Below, piece by piece: positions 8,701-17,201 of a DNA stretch of 52,057 nt (position 1 is its first letter; the number at the start of each line of letters is the position of its first letter). Source of the DNA: Spirochaetales bacterium. Its GTDB lineage: Bacteria; Spirochaetota; GWE2-31-10. The translations under genes were made by a program, and so were the position numbers. The stretch covers positions 1-52,057 of the forward strand of contig JAGANG010000044.1 of assembly GCA_017624275.1 (NCBI GenBank), in the 5' to 3' direction. The notes below the pieces were generated by a model. That model did no database searches, was not told where the DNA came from, and saw only the letters and a program-made list of their open reading frames with translations.

Positions 8701-11700
8701 AGGTGTAGAGATTGCTTCTACAGTTGCGGATGAAACATTGGGAATTTTCTTATTTGAATTATCTGCCGATGTTCGTAAGAATTTTGCAGTAGGTGATAAC
8801 AGAGTTATTTTCAGAGATTCTACCGGAACTTTGGATGAATTGATTTGTCAAAATGATTTGTTAATGCCTAAAGCTAAAACAATTTGGCCACCGGCATGTA
8901 TTTCATTCAATTCTAATATTACAATTTATGGTGCAGCTACTGACGATTCAGGAATTACATCTGTTAAAGCGTCTTTGAATTCTTTAGATGAGTCAAAATT
9001 CTTGCCTGTTTCAACAGAGCCGATTGAAAATATTATGAATAAATCAGTTGCTGTTGTGGCACCGCATTTAAGGGATAAAACTCAAACAATCAGAGAATTC
9101 CTTGCAGAAAGTGGAAGTGAGATTTATAAAAACGGCGTTATGTATTCATTTGATTTCCCTGTAGATGAATTAAATGAAGGGGAACATACTGTTTATTTTA
9201 AAGTTGAAGATAAAACAGGTAAAACAGTAACAACTAAAGCGTTGATTTCTGTAGACAGAACCGCTCCTAAGGCAAAACTTCTTGCTCCGGAAGAATCTTT
9301 ACGAACTAACGGAACTATAACATTGCGTGGAGAAGCTGAAGATGAGCAGGCTGTAGGTAATGCCGTAGCTACTCTTAATAATGAAAAAATTGTAGGTACA
9401 GGAAAAAATATTTGGAATATTCTTTATGATTTATATGAACGTACGGAATTTAACAGAGAAGATATAAAAGCTACAGTTCCGTTAGATATTAATATTGATG
9501 TATTTGACTTGGCTGGAAATAAGGCAAGTATTGTATCAAATGTAATTCTTGATGTGAAAAACGACGTTCCGGAAATTATAATAAACAGCCCGGCAGTTGA
9601 TAATCAACGATACACAACTGATACAATTTGTTTTGAAGGTGTTGTTTTTGATGACGACGGAATAGATAGTTTACAATATCGTTTGGACTTCGGAAGAAAT
9701 GAAGGCGAAGCATCTGCTTCGGAAGCTGACGGCTGGAAAAGCGTTATCTTAAAAGAAAACGAGTTGCCTAATTGGAGTGTAACAATGGTACCGGGATATT
9801 TGACTGCCGGAAAACACACTCTCGAATTGCGTGCATTTGACAAAAACTTTGTTCAAAGTGATGTAAAAACAGTTACTTTCCAAATAGACATGGAAAATCC
9901 TGTCATTACCGTAATCGGACCGGAAAACGGGGAATATATAAAAGGAACCAGACTTGTAAACGGTAAATCATATGACCCTAACGGTATAGCTTCGGTTGAT
10001 GTAAGTACAAACAACGGATGGACTTTTGTTCCTGCCGAAGGTGGTGAGAACTGGATGTTCTATTTGGATTCAAAGACATTGCCGGACGGGGATTTGAAAT
10101 TCTTAATTCGTGCAGAAGATGAGGTTGGTTCTTCTTCATATTCATTTGCATTGTTTAATATCGATAATACACCGCCGGAAGTATCAGTATTGTTGCCTAC
10201 AGATGGAATGAGTATTAACAATCAATATACTTTTATTGGTAGAGCAAAAGATAATATTGCATTATCTAAAGGATCTATACGTGTTATCTCAGATACTAAA
10301 AATATGTTTGAAGGCGATGAAAGATGTGATGAAGAAGGTTATATTCCATTAACAGGTTTGGAAGCTTGGACTTTTGATATGGATGTAAGTAAATGGGACT
10401 TCGGAAAGTATCATGCGATAGTTAAGTTTACTGATATGGCAGGAAATATTACTGAAAAGAGTTTTGACTTCTTTGTTGAACCTCGTTCAGATTTCCCTGT
10501 TGTAGAATTGGATCAACCTCAGTCAGGTCAACATTTAACCGGTAATGTTATCGAATTCTATGGTACTGCTCACGATGATGACGGAATTGAAGCTGTATAC
10601 TTACAGATAGATAATCATCCGAGAGTCAGAGCTGATGGTACTAAACAATGGCGTTATTTGGAACCTTCTATCAATTTGGAACCAGGACTTCATAAAGTAG
10701 TAGTAGTTGCTCAAGAAAAGTCTTCAGATCCAAACAAAAAAGGTAAATATTCAATGTCTATTTCAAGAAATTTCTTTGTGGATGAATCTGGAATTATCAT
10801 TAATATAACTTCCAATTTGAATGGTGATTCAATCGGATATCGTCCATGGTTTACCGGAACAGCTCAGTTCTATGAAAGAAATCTTGAAATGAAAATGAAA
10901 CGTGAGTTGCAGGATAAAAAATATCACGAATTGTTAAAACAAAATCGTGATAATCAAGATGTTGTTCCGCCTAAGGAAGAAATTGCTGTTAGTAAGTTTG
11001 AAGTAGAATCAGCGATGTCTCGTTATATTGCTGCAAACAAAATAAAAGCAATTTATATGAGTTATGATAACGGAAACAGCTACAAGAAAAATTGGGGAAC
11101 TCCTGAAGAATGGAAAGTTCGATTACAAACGCAATATATGAAAAACGGTTCTCATATGTTGCAGTTTAAAGCGATTACAGAATCAGGAAAAGAAACTTTA
11201 AAATACTTTAAGGTAAATCTTGACCGTGAAGTGCCTACAGTAGTAATAGATGCACCGGAAGAAAATACAAGTTTAAATGGTGCAGTTGTTGTTCATGGAT
11301 ATGCTAATGACAATAATGAACTTGAAGATGTAAAAGTTCGTTTAAAACGTTATGACAAGAACTTAGGAAAAATGCCTAAATTTATCGATGGTATTTATCT
11401 ATGGGTTCAAGCATTCGGAGGTCCTATTGTTTCCGGAGGATTTGGATTTAGCTTCTTTGATAATATTGTACGTTTGGAAGGTGCATTTGGTTGGGTTCCG
11501 TCAGAATCTAACTTAAAAGATATGGGACTTGTTCCGGGAAATGCATTCTATGATGCAAGTTTTACACCAGAATTCGGATGGGCAAATTATAGATACGAAC
11601 CGCGATTCCCTGGATTTGTAGCCGGTGGAAAATTGTTGGCACAGGTATTAGATTTGCCGTTTGAGTTCTTCTTTGGTGAAGATGCGTCTAATTTCTCTAT

Positions 11701-12025
11701 GAGTTTGGAAATCGGAGCCGGATTCTACTGGTTTAGTGGATTTGCCGCAGCATCAGATGAAATTAACGGAACGTATTATAGAACAAAACATCAAAATGAA
11801 GGTAAAGGTGATATCGGTTATGATCCGGCAATTGACGGAAGAGTACTTGCAGGATTTATGTACCAGTTTGACTTCTTCAAAGTTCACGACTATAAATTCT
11901 TAAAAGATTTTGCGTTATACTTTGAAAATTCATTCTACTTTGTTGCCAGTGAAGTAGACAGCCGACTTGTACCGCAATTTGGTTTTGGAGTACGTAACTC
12001 TATAGTCACAAATAAAGATAAATAG
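5783..12025 (+). CDS. Giant exported Ig-like repeat protein with coiled coil and C-terminal barrel-like domain
   Basis: 2080 residues, ATG preceded by AGGAGG. A signal peptide (LFYVLLCGVLFTLNAQ) leads into a long Lys/Glu coiled coil (about 40-270). Many bacterial Ig-like domains of about 90-100 residues follow, each starting with a phrase such as NPVITVIGPENG or VPTVVIDAPEEN and carrying a G-x-A-x-DDDGI-type turn (DDDGIDSLQYRLD, DDDGIEAVYLQID). The last 200 or so residues alternate aromatic and Gly-rich strands (IYLWVQAFGGPIVSGGFGFS), as expected of an outer-membrane beta-barrel or patch. The final Ig domain appears to be only a half domain joined to that region. It is likely a surface or periplasm-spanning structural protein; adhesin activity is inference. 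It has its own terminator and no obvious operon partner. Confidence 0.85.
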   Translation: MGNWKKLFYVLLCGVLFTLNAQEKEIPVAEEVKTADNEANKNNKEKTKEEKKNEKVANELKEKIEKVEAEFQAKKKELEDVEKELTELNQVRKTADTEENKAKAEELDKKRESLSDEVIKLSEERNDYARKLAEIEHKKEIAAKSEKNQLLQDKYKRDFELLEQMKKQEREKRERIIAERKSLQKQLSEVRLKIRERTSAINQGNLRIKEISNKIILSVSTEEDKKLLEEKSSFVLQRTHIEKELDALKRREKKLVAKLAEKDEGYELADGTLNWSKVYDIENLQRVKPGTWHLSVIAKDSNNNQNKPVEINIKIDPKSDIPTINVINPKPKSRVPGNLMIVGTAYDDDAVSKVTFTLDSELEERECNGTDFWNYDLDTTGLEDGEHKLTFTVTDVNGIKCKPYVIPFVLDRKVPTIVLPSMTSGTVVSGKTKISGTAEDLNGISGIYYSVDGRYSYSKVASGFGKRKCNWSFNLDVARELASGTNIIWIKAVDKAGSEGFFPLTLIVDRENPNVGFHYPHPGMKVGNRFELFGYAYDNVEIKKLAVKISTLGFSTQELPVVFQRGNAMWNFPVNLKELSGDPSKVKNGKLDAEIIVTDVANNVIKRKLSLVVDNNAANSMITLKSVENGDRFGDEIPVFGTISSAHTVKGALINLYNDKNEIVLENEVVAEHSLSTSLDVSELPEGNYVLEVIAKNESMQDDPIRVKIGIDRSCPQFNIVELADKYVKNKFSKKMDIGFSVKKTGTIKKATYTLTDTEGNALSQGDLKIKSNNNLHQAQSITLDVSDNKFEGMKLLRLSALDDSLKNAEVTIPVIIDNTAPAITDVTYNKDTGLMEDVVVTVSDNLLLSNVEVIETSSVNSTPNKINISGNRDFQFPMKVKDDSGAFISYNYEIKAKDITGAELTKSVKVQFKNTTAENHTLTIKVVQKDRSQLMGKAGLFLKSKKINPDSITGGFGFTNGDVNSVKITTDKGVEIASTVADETLGIFLFELSADVRKNFAVGDNRVIFRDSTGTLDELICQNDLLMPKAKTIWPPACISFNSNITIYGAATDDSGITSVKASLNSLDESKFLPVSTEPIENIMNKSVAVVAPHLRDKTQTIREFLAESGSEIYKNGVMYSFDFPVDELNEGEHTVYFKVEDKTGKTVTTKALISVDRTAPKAKLLAPEESLRTNGTITLRGEAEDEQAVGNAVATLNNEKIVGTGKNIWNILYDLYERTEFNREDIKATVPLDINIDVFDLAGNKASIVSNVILDVKNDVPEIIINSPAVDNQRYTTDTICFEGVVFDDDGIDSLQYRLDFGRNEGEASASEADGWKSVILKENELPNWSVTMVPGYLTAGKHTLELRAFDKNFVQSDVKTVTFQIDMENPVITVIGPENGEYIKGTRLVNGKSYDPNGIASVDVSTNNGWTFVPAEGGENWMFYLDSKTLPDGDLKFLIRAEDEVGSSSYSFALFNIDNTPPEVSVLLPTDGMSINNQYTFIGRAKDNIALSKGSIRVISDTKNMFEGDERCDEEGYIPLTGLEAWTFDMDVSKWDFGKYHAIVKFTDMAGNITEKSFDFFVEPRSDFPVVELDQPQSGQHLTGNVIEFYGTAHDDDGIEAVYLQIDNHPRVRADGTKQWRYLEPSINLEPGLHKVVVVAQEKSSDPNKKGKYSMSISRNFFVDESGIIINITSNLNGDSIGYRPWFTGTAQFYERNLEMKMKRELQDKKYHELLKQNRDNQDVVPPKEEIAVSKFEVESAMSRYIAANKIKAIYMSYDNGNSYKKNWGTPEEWKVRLQTQYMKNGSHMLQFKAITESGKETLKYFKVNLDREVPTVVIDAPEENTSLNGAVVVHGYANDNNELEDVKVRLKRYDKNLGKMPKFIDGIYLWVQAFGGPIVSGGFGFSFFDNIVRLEGAFGWVPSESNLKDMGLVPGNAFYDASFTPEFGWANYRYEPRFPGFVAGGKLLAQVLDLPFEFFFGEDASNFSMSLEIGAGFYWFSGFAAASDEINGTYYRTKHQNEGKGDIGYDPAIDGRVLAGFMYQFDFFKVHDYKFLKDFALYFENSFYFVASEVDSRLVPQFGFGVRNSIVTNKDK

Positions 12026-12040
12026 TTAAAATACTAAACA

Positions 12041-12082
12041 AAAAAAGCTTGATTCCTAAAAATATGGAATCAAGCTTTTTTT
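12041..12082. terminator. Bidirectional intrinsic terminator
   Basis: Stem AAGCTTGATTCC (12045-12056) pairs perfectly with GGAATCAAGCTT (12066-12077), extended by A-runs on the left and T-runs on the right. It sits between two convergent genes and has U-tracts in both directions, so it can serve both. Confidence 0.9.
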
Positions 12083-12129
12083 ATGTATAAATGAGTGTTT
12101 AATTTCTTTTAAGAATGGAAAACATTTAT

Positions 12130-12990
12130 CTAACAATCGATAAATTTGGAACGTAGTAAAGCAATTTCTTTTTTATACCCTTCGTGTTCATTGGGAGTTT
12201 CCAGTATAAACGGAAGATTTTTTAATTTTGCATGATTGATTATTTTTACGAGAGCTTCCAGACCGATTTGACCTTCTCCGATTTTTGCATGTCTGTCTTT
12301 GTGAGAATCTAACAGATTCATACTGTCGTTCAAATGAACAGCTTTTAATCTTTCGAGTCCTATAATATTATCAAAATGAGTCAGAACTCCGTCTAAATCA
12401 TTCACAATATCGTATCCGCCGTCCCAAACATGACAAGTATCTAAACAAACGCCTAATTTATCAGAAAGGGAAGTCCCACATTTTTCTTCTGTTTTATCTA
12501 TTATCATACGAATTTCTTCAAAAGTTCGTCCGATTTCAGAACCTTTTCCCGCCATAGTTTCTATAAGGATTACGGTAGACAATTTTTCACATCGTTTTAT
12601 AACGGAACTCAACATTTCTGCAGTCAAATCTATTCCTATATCAACTCCTTGTCCTACATGACTGCCCGGATGAAAATTGTAATAATTCCCCGGAGTGTAT
12701 TCAAGGCGGGAAAGATCATCAAGCATAGTATTCAGTGCGAAATCTCTTAATTCCGGCTTTGCTGCACATGGATTCATAGTATACGGAGCATGAGCTACTA
12801 TTTTTGCAAAGTTGTGTTCTTTTGCTAATGAACAAAAAGTCGTAACATCATCAGAATCTATTGGTTTTGCAGTTCCGCCTCTCGGATTACGTGTAAAAAA
12901 AGCAAATGTGTTTGCGTCCAATTGCAAAGCCTCTTTCCACATTGCTACGTAACCTTTAGACGAAGATTCGTGACATCCTATATGTAACAT
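12130..12990 (-). CDS. nfo: Endonuclease IV (AP endonuclease)
   Basis: 286 residues, the usual length for Nfo. It cuts the DNA backbone 5' of abasic sites in base-excision repair. The TIM-barrel metal-site motifs are present in order: [62 protein letters not shown] and ETPN. These supply the His, Glu and Asp ligands of the three-zinc centre. The ATG at 12990 has AGGATGG about 9 bases upstream. It lies downstream of the HD-GYP gene in the same direction, about 117 bases apart, with no clear terminator between them. Confidence 0.95.
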   Translation of the reverse strand: MLHIGCHESSSKGYVAMWKEALQLDANTFAFFTRNPRGGTAKPIDSDDVTTFCSLAKEHNFAKIVAHAPYTMNPCAAKPELRDFALNTMLDDLSRLEYTPGNYYNFHPGSHVGQGVDIGIDLTAEMLSSVIKRCEKLSTVILIETMAGKGSEIGRTFEEIRMIIDKTEEKCGTSLSDKLGVCLDTCHVWDGGYDIVNDLDGVLTHFDNIIGLERLKAVHLNDSMNLLDSHKDRHAKIGEGQIGLEALVKIINHAKLKNLPFILETPNEHEGYKKEIALLRSKFIDC

Positions 12991-13107
12991 AGTAAAACCA
13001 TCCTAATTAACAATAATAATAAATTGTTATTTATATTTTTTGTGAATCTTTAGCAAGGGGATAAGTTTTTTGACTATTTAATAATTTAACTTTGTCGCAA
13101 CATAAAA

Positions 13108-14331
13108 TTATTGCTTTTTAGCAAAAGCAATTTTTCTGATGTCATCGCTGCATGCAAGAACGGCATCTACAATACATGGTTCAAAATGTGACCCTTTAGA
13201 TTTTTTGAAAATATCCAGTGCTTGTTCCAATGACATTGCAGCTTTATATTGACGTTTACTCAAAAGAGCATCAAGTACATCTGCCGCAGCCATAATTCTG
13301 GCACAAAGCGGAATGTCGTGACCTTTTACGTTATTTGGATATCCGGTACCGTCCCATTTTTCATGATGATACAGCGACATTATTTTTGCTACTTCTAAGA
13401 ATTCCTCACTTTCTATTTCAGACAAATTTTCGTCTATCAATTTGTAACCTTCGTATGAGTGAGTTTTCATTATTTCATATTCTTCTTGTGTAAAACTGGA
13501 TGGCTTACACAATATTTGATCAGGAATTCTTATTTTACCCAAATCGTGTAATGGAGCTGTATTTATGAAAAGTTGAATATTTTCTTCGGTAAGAATATCT
13601 TTGTAATATCCTTGATTTACCAATTCTCGGGAAATAAGTTCTACATAAATTGCCGTTCGCTTGATATGTTCACCGGTAAAACTGTCTCGACCTTCTACAA
13701 GGTTGGCAAATGATGAAATCATTTTGTGTTGAATAGTTTTAATATGGCGATTTGATGCGTATATATCTTTAAGCGTATCGTGACTTCGTTGTGTAATAAA
13801 ACATGAAATTATAAAAACAAATATGTATTCAACAGTAAAACCTACACTATATGCAATCCAATAATACATAGGGCTGACTGCCGGAATTTGCAATTCCCAA
13901 GCAGTTTGACTTTTAAACCATAATGAAACTAACAGTCCGACATAGCTGAAAATATTTACGGATAAGGTAAGTTTCGGATTAAAATACAGACAACTGATAA
14001 AAGGAACTAACGCACAACTGATATAAGTATTTACTCGAGCGTTACTTCCGAGAAAAGAAACCAAAATTTCCAGTCCGAAAAGCGTTAAATAAGCAATTAC
14101 TTTTTGGTTTTTGCATTTTCTGGTAAGTATATTTTGAATGATGGTAAACGGAATTAAAAAGCAGGAGAATATAATAAGCCACATTAATGGCATTTCGTAT
14201 AATTTTAAAAATATTCCGCCGGCTAAAAGAACAGGAGCTAAATTTGCATAAGCTATAACTTTTCCAGCTACTCTGTTCATACTAATTAAGTTTTGTTCAA
14301 AAAAGTCTTTATCATTTAATATATTTTTCAT
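13108..14331 (-). CDS. Membrane HD-GYP domain protein, probable cyclic-di-GMP phosphodiesterase
   Basis: 407 residues. The N-terminal half (about 20-190) holds about six hydrophobic segments. The C-terminal half has the HD-GYP signature: GEH (first ligand His region), HDLGKIRIPDQ, HHEKWDGTGYP and the following ARIMAAADVLDAL. HD-GYP proteins hydrolyse cyclic-di-GMP or related dinucleotides and often control motility and surface behaviour. The metal-binding HD and GYP residues are intact, so activity is likely. The membrane part resembles no named sensor I can identify. No clear Shine-Dalgarno precedes the ATG. Confidence 0.88.
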   Translation of the reverse strand: MKNILNDKDFFEQNLISMNRVAGKVIAYANLAPVLLAGGIFLKLYEMPLMWLIIFSCFLIPFTIIQNILTRKCKNQKVIAYLTLFGLEILVSFLGSNARVNTYISCALVPFISCLYFNPKLTLSVNIFSYVGLLVSLWFKSQTAWELQIPAVSPMYYWIAYSVGFTVEYIFVFIISCFITQRSHDTLKDIYASNRHIKTIQHKMISSFANLVEGRDSFTGEHIKRTAIYVELISRELVNQGYYKDILTEENIQLFINTAPLHDLGKIRIPDQILCKPSSFTQEEYEIMKTHSYEGYKLIDENLSEIESEEFLEVAKIMSLYHHEKWDGTGYPNNVKGHDIPLCARIMAAADVLDALLSKRQYKAAMSLEQALDIFKKSKGSHFEPCIVDAVLACSDDIRKIAFAKKQ

Positions 14332-14425
14332 ACAAAATCAGTGTATCAGGAATGTAGGGAAATGCAATGCTTATTTTTGTTAAGCAAAAAAATTGCAGAC
14401 AAAATTAAAAAGACGTAAAATTTTT

Positions 14426-14457
14426 ACAAAAAGGGTTGTCACTTTTGATGACAACCC
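14426..14457 (-). terminator. Intrinsic terminator of the 714-aa alpha-amylase gene
   Basis: On the minus strand GGGTTGTCA pairs with TGACAACCC (plus-strand arms 14433-14441 and 14449-14457) around a 7-base loop, followed by TTTTTGT. It lies just after the amylase stop codon. Confidence 0.85.
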
Positions 14458-14468
14458 CGAGTATAAAA

Positions 14469-16613
14469 TTAAAGATTTGGAGAGTATTCCATGAATGAGT
14501 CTACAGAATACTCTGTTGTACCTTTTGTAAGTAAAATATCAGGACTTTTGTAAGAAATACAATCAGCTGCATTCCAATCCGGTTTTTTAAAATTTGACAG
14601 GCACTTGGCAACCAGAAAACCGCTAGCGTTATTGTCGATTCTCATATTGAAAGTATTTGTATCGTTATCGCGATTTATATCTATCCATTCTCCGTTGCCG
14701 TGAATGCCGCCCCATACCCATGCAAATAATTTGCTGCTATCGCTTGTTGTAATATTAAGATTTACAAGAGTAGGAGCAATATCTTTTTGCCAGATTGCAA
14801 AGTTTGTTCCGCTGTAAATCGGATAATTTCCGGTATAACCGTTATAATTAGGACTCCACAATTCACCGCCGATTTTTACGATAATTTCACCTTTTGAGCC
14901 TGTGATGTTTGCTGCATAATTTGTTTCTGTACTTTCAATAACAATTATTTTACTATCGTATTCAATTTTCAGATTTTGGCGAAGCTGAATTAAATATTTA
15001 ATATGCTCCTTAAAATTTTTATTAGTTCCGGATACTGTTTCATTACCGCGATATTGCCAGTCTTTTCCGCTGTTGCCGGTAAAATAATGTTGCCATGCTA
15101 CACACGGAAAACCTGGATGAGTCAATATAAACGCATAAGCAGTCGGTACATTTTCCCAATTTAATTCCCAATGTTGTTGTGTGCTTCCGGTATCGTGATT
15201 ATCTACAAAAGTAACAGCTGCACTGGAATTAGAATGAATCAGACTGTCTTTATTTGCAAGAAGTGACATATTCCATGAATTATTGCTAATAATTTGACCG
15301 TTTTCGACTTTATACCATCCGAAAGCTTTATTTAGATTACGTTTAAGTACAAAATCAAATGCTCGTGATGAAACTGCACTTACGTTGTTTATAGGTTCTT
15401 TTGTTTTTTCAAGCCATTTATTAATTTTTGTTTTCCAATTTTCCTCGTTAGTTTGTGGGTTTTGGTCATAATTGTATTCCGGCCAATATTCACCTACAGA
15501 GAATTCTGCCTTTGTCATTGCGTTGTAGTAACCGATGAATTTCCCATCAAAACCTTTTACGTAATCATAACGCCAACCGACGAAACCGACACGCTTTAGT
15601 ACACTGTTCATCCAACTGTAAATCCCTTGTTGTACGATAAGGTTGTAATGATCAAGATTTCTGTAAGGTTTATACAAAGTACCGGAACTGTCATTTCCCC
15701 CTGTTTTCCCGTAACCGGGATTTCCTTCACAAAAAAAAGTATCATCGCTGCAAATGCAAGTGCAGTCATTTGTCCAGCGAGGATTTGTAAAATCTGCCCA
15801 GTCGGTAGTTCCGGCACGATGATTTACGACAATATCTGCAATAGCTTTTGCCGGTTTAATAGCTTGAATTACTTCTCTTAATTCATCTTCAGTTCCGTAG
15901 CAATTATTTAAATTGTTCAATTCATTCGGAGCGTAACCTTGAGAACTTGCGGTGTCAGTTTTACTTGGTGGCGGAAACCAAACATATTCAAATGTATTTG
16001 AAATTTCTTTAGCATTTTCTTGTATTGTTCGGTACCATTTTCCCCATTCCGGATTAGCTTTTTCGATTTTATATTCATTTCCGTAATTTGGGGCGGAATC
16101 CCAGTTAAACCCCTGCAACATTACACCGCTTTTATTTTCTGTATAAGTTTGTGCAGTTTGTTTTGTGTATTTGGCAGTGACGATTTCAGATTTTTCTAAT
16201 CCATTTTTGTAAGCAATTACTTTTAATGTTACAGTGTTATCAATTTTAATTCCTGTAGAAGCTGAATATTTGCTGCTTGATTCAGTCGGTTCTGTTTCGT
16301 CGATTGTATAATAAATACTGACGTCTTCTGTTGTATCGCAAGTTACAAATACGGTAATTGTGTTCCAGAAGTCTCCGGCAGGAACAGAAAGTATCGGCGT
16401 TTTGACCTGATTTATATGTTCTTTGATTATTTCTGAATAATATAATTTATTTCCATCTAATTTTTTATCTTGCTGATTTATCTGTATTGTAAGATTATTA
16501 TTTCTAAGAATATTTTGTTGGGAATTAATATCTTCATCTTGTGAAGTAATCGCATTTTCGCAACTGAATAATAATATTAAGAAAAATAAAATTAAATAGC
16601 TTTCAGTTTTCAT
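14469..16613 (-). CDS. Lipoprotein alpha-amylase, plant-type GH13, with chitobiase-like linker domain
   Basis: 714 residues. A lipoprotein signal (LILLFSC, Cys18) is followed by a chitobiase C-terminal-like beta domain (about 72-150) and a GH13 barrel (about 160-600). Visible GH13 elements are QGFNWDS, YVWFPPPSKTD, ADIVVNHRAGT, GWRYDYVKGF (nucleophile Asp350), GEYWPE (acid Glu375) and FVDNHDTGSTQ (Asp474). The FVDNHDTGSTQ and ILTHPG phrases are typical of plant-type GH13_6 amylases. The last 100 or so residues (VWGGIHGNGEWIDIN) look like a starch-binding module. It should hydrolyse internal alpha-1,4 bonds of starch at the cell surface or in the periplasm. It is a diverged copy of the C-terminal half of the neighbouring fusion. 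ATG with AAGGAGG upstream. Confidence 0.9.
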   Translation of the reverse strand: MKTESYLILFFLILLFSCENAITSQDEDINSQQNILRNNNLTIQINQQDKKLDGNKLYYSEIIKEHINQVKTPILSVPAGDFWNTITVFVTCDTTEDVSIYYTIDETEPTESSSKYSASTGIKIDNTVTLKVIAYKNGLEKSEIVTAKYTKQTAQTYTENKSGVMLQGFNWDSAPNYGNEYKIEKANPEWGKWYRTIQENAKEISNTFEYVWFPPPSKTDTASSQGYAPNELNNLNNCYGTEDELREVIQAIKPAKAIADIVVNHRAGTTDWADFTNPRWTNDCTCICSDDTFFCEGNPGYGKTGGNDSSGTLYKPYRNLDHYNLIVQQGIYSWMNSVLKRVGFVGWRYDYVKGFDGKFIGYYNAMTKAEFSVGEYWPEYNYDQNPQTNEENWKTKINKWLEKTKEPINNVSAVSSRAFDFVLKRNLNKAFGWYKVENGQIISNNSWNMSLLANKDSLIHSNSSAAVTFVDNHDTGSTQQHWELNWENVPTAYAFILTHPGFPCVAWQHYFTGNSGKDWQYRGNETVSGTNKNFKEHIKYLIQLRQNLKIEYDSKIIVIESTETNYAANITGSKGEIIVKIGGELWSPNYNGYTGNYPIYSGTNFAIWQKDIAPTLVNLNITTSDSSKLFAWVWGGIHGNGEWIDINRDNDTNTFNMRIDNNASGFLVAKCLSNFKKPDWNAADCISYKSPDILLTKGTTEYSVDSFMEYSPNL

Positions 16614-16785
16614 TTTTTACCTCCTTAAGTTCGGGTATATTTTTATTGTCTTTATTTTGTTTCATTATTATCTTTGCCTAGACGGTATTTTGCGTTAATT
16701 ACAAATATTCTGCTTTTTGTCCGGGCGAAAAAAAAATCAATTTTGTTGCTTTTGGGTACCTCCTTTCTAAAAGTGACAAGAAAAT

Positions 16786-16831
16786 CTATAAAGCGTATGA
16801 ATGTATAAGGCGTGATTCATACACTTTATAG
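16786..16831 (-). promoter_or_regulatory. 17-bp inverted repeat in the amylase leader
   Basis: CTATAAAGCGTATGAAT (16786-16802) and ATTCATACACTTTATAG (16815-16831) are complementary over 17 bases with one C/A mismatch, which becomes a G-U wobble in the minus-strand RNA. The spacer is 12 bases. It is about 175-220 bases before the amylase start, with no U-tract of terminator quality after it. It could be a dimeric operator or an RNA hairpin. Confidence 0.6.
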
Positions 16832-17121
16832 TTTCTTAGGACTTCTGGCTAATGAGATTACGATATTCATTATTTAATTATCTACTTTTTGAATAATCAA
16901 GATATTAGCATTATTAGATACAATGAAAAGGACTTTTTCTATTTTTTTTATTTTACTTATATTAGACTCTAGATTTAAACTATTTACTAAGTTAAGCATA
17001 GAATCTGATAATGTTTATGTATTTACTGAATATTTAAATAATGAATCTGAATGAAACATAAAAGTTTTCAAAACTTACATAAAACCGTTTTAATTAGGGA
17101 AAAATTGTATTTTGCATGATA

Positions 17122-17154
17122 AAAAAAGAGCTGTCAAAACTGACAGCTCTTTTA
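17122..17154 (-). terminator. Intrinsic terminator of the isoamylase/alpha-amylase fusion gene
   Basis: GAGCTGTCA (17129-17137) pairs with TGACAGCTC (17142-17150) around a 4-base loop. The minus strand continues into seven U residues. It lies about 50 bases past the stop codon. Confidence 0.9.
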
Positions 17155-17201
17155 AAAATCCTATAACAAAGTTTAGGGGAACTAATAGGAATAATCAAAA
17201 A

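Larger units (their letters stand above)
16614..17201. other. Long intergenic region upstream of the alpha-amylase gene
   Basis: 588 bases without a convincing gene. It holds the terminator of the upstream fusion gene (17122-17154), a strong inverted repeat (16786-16831), and a strong ribosome-site-like AAAGGAGGT on the minus strand (about 16757-16766) with no start codon at usable distance. There is also a 20-codon leftward frame (ATG at 16665) that overlaps the amylase start out of frame with only a weak ribosome site. The layout suggests the 714-aa amylase has its own promoter and possibly leader-based control. Confidence 0.5.
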
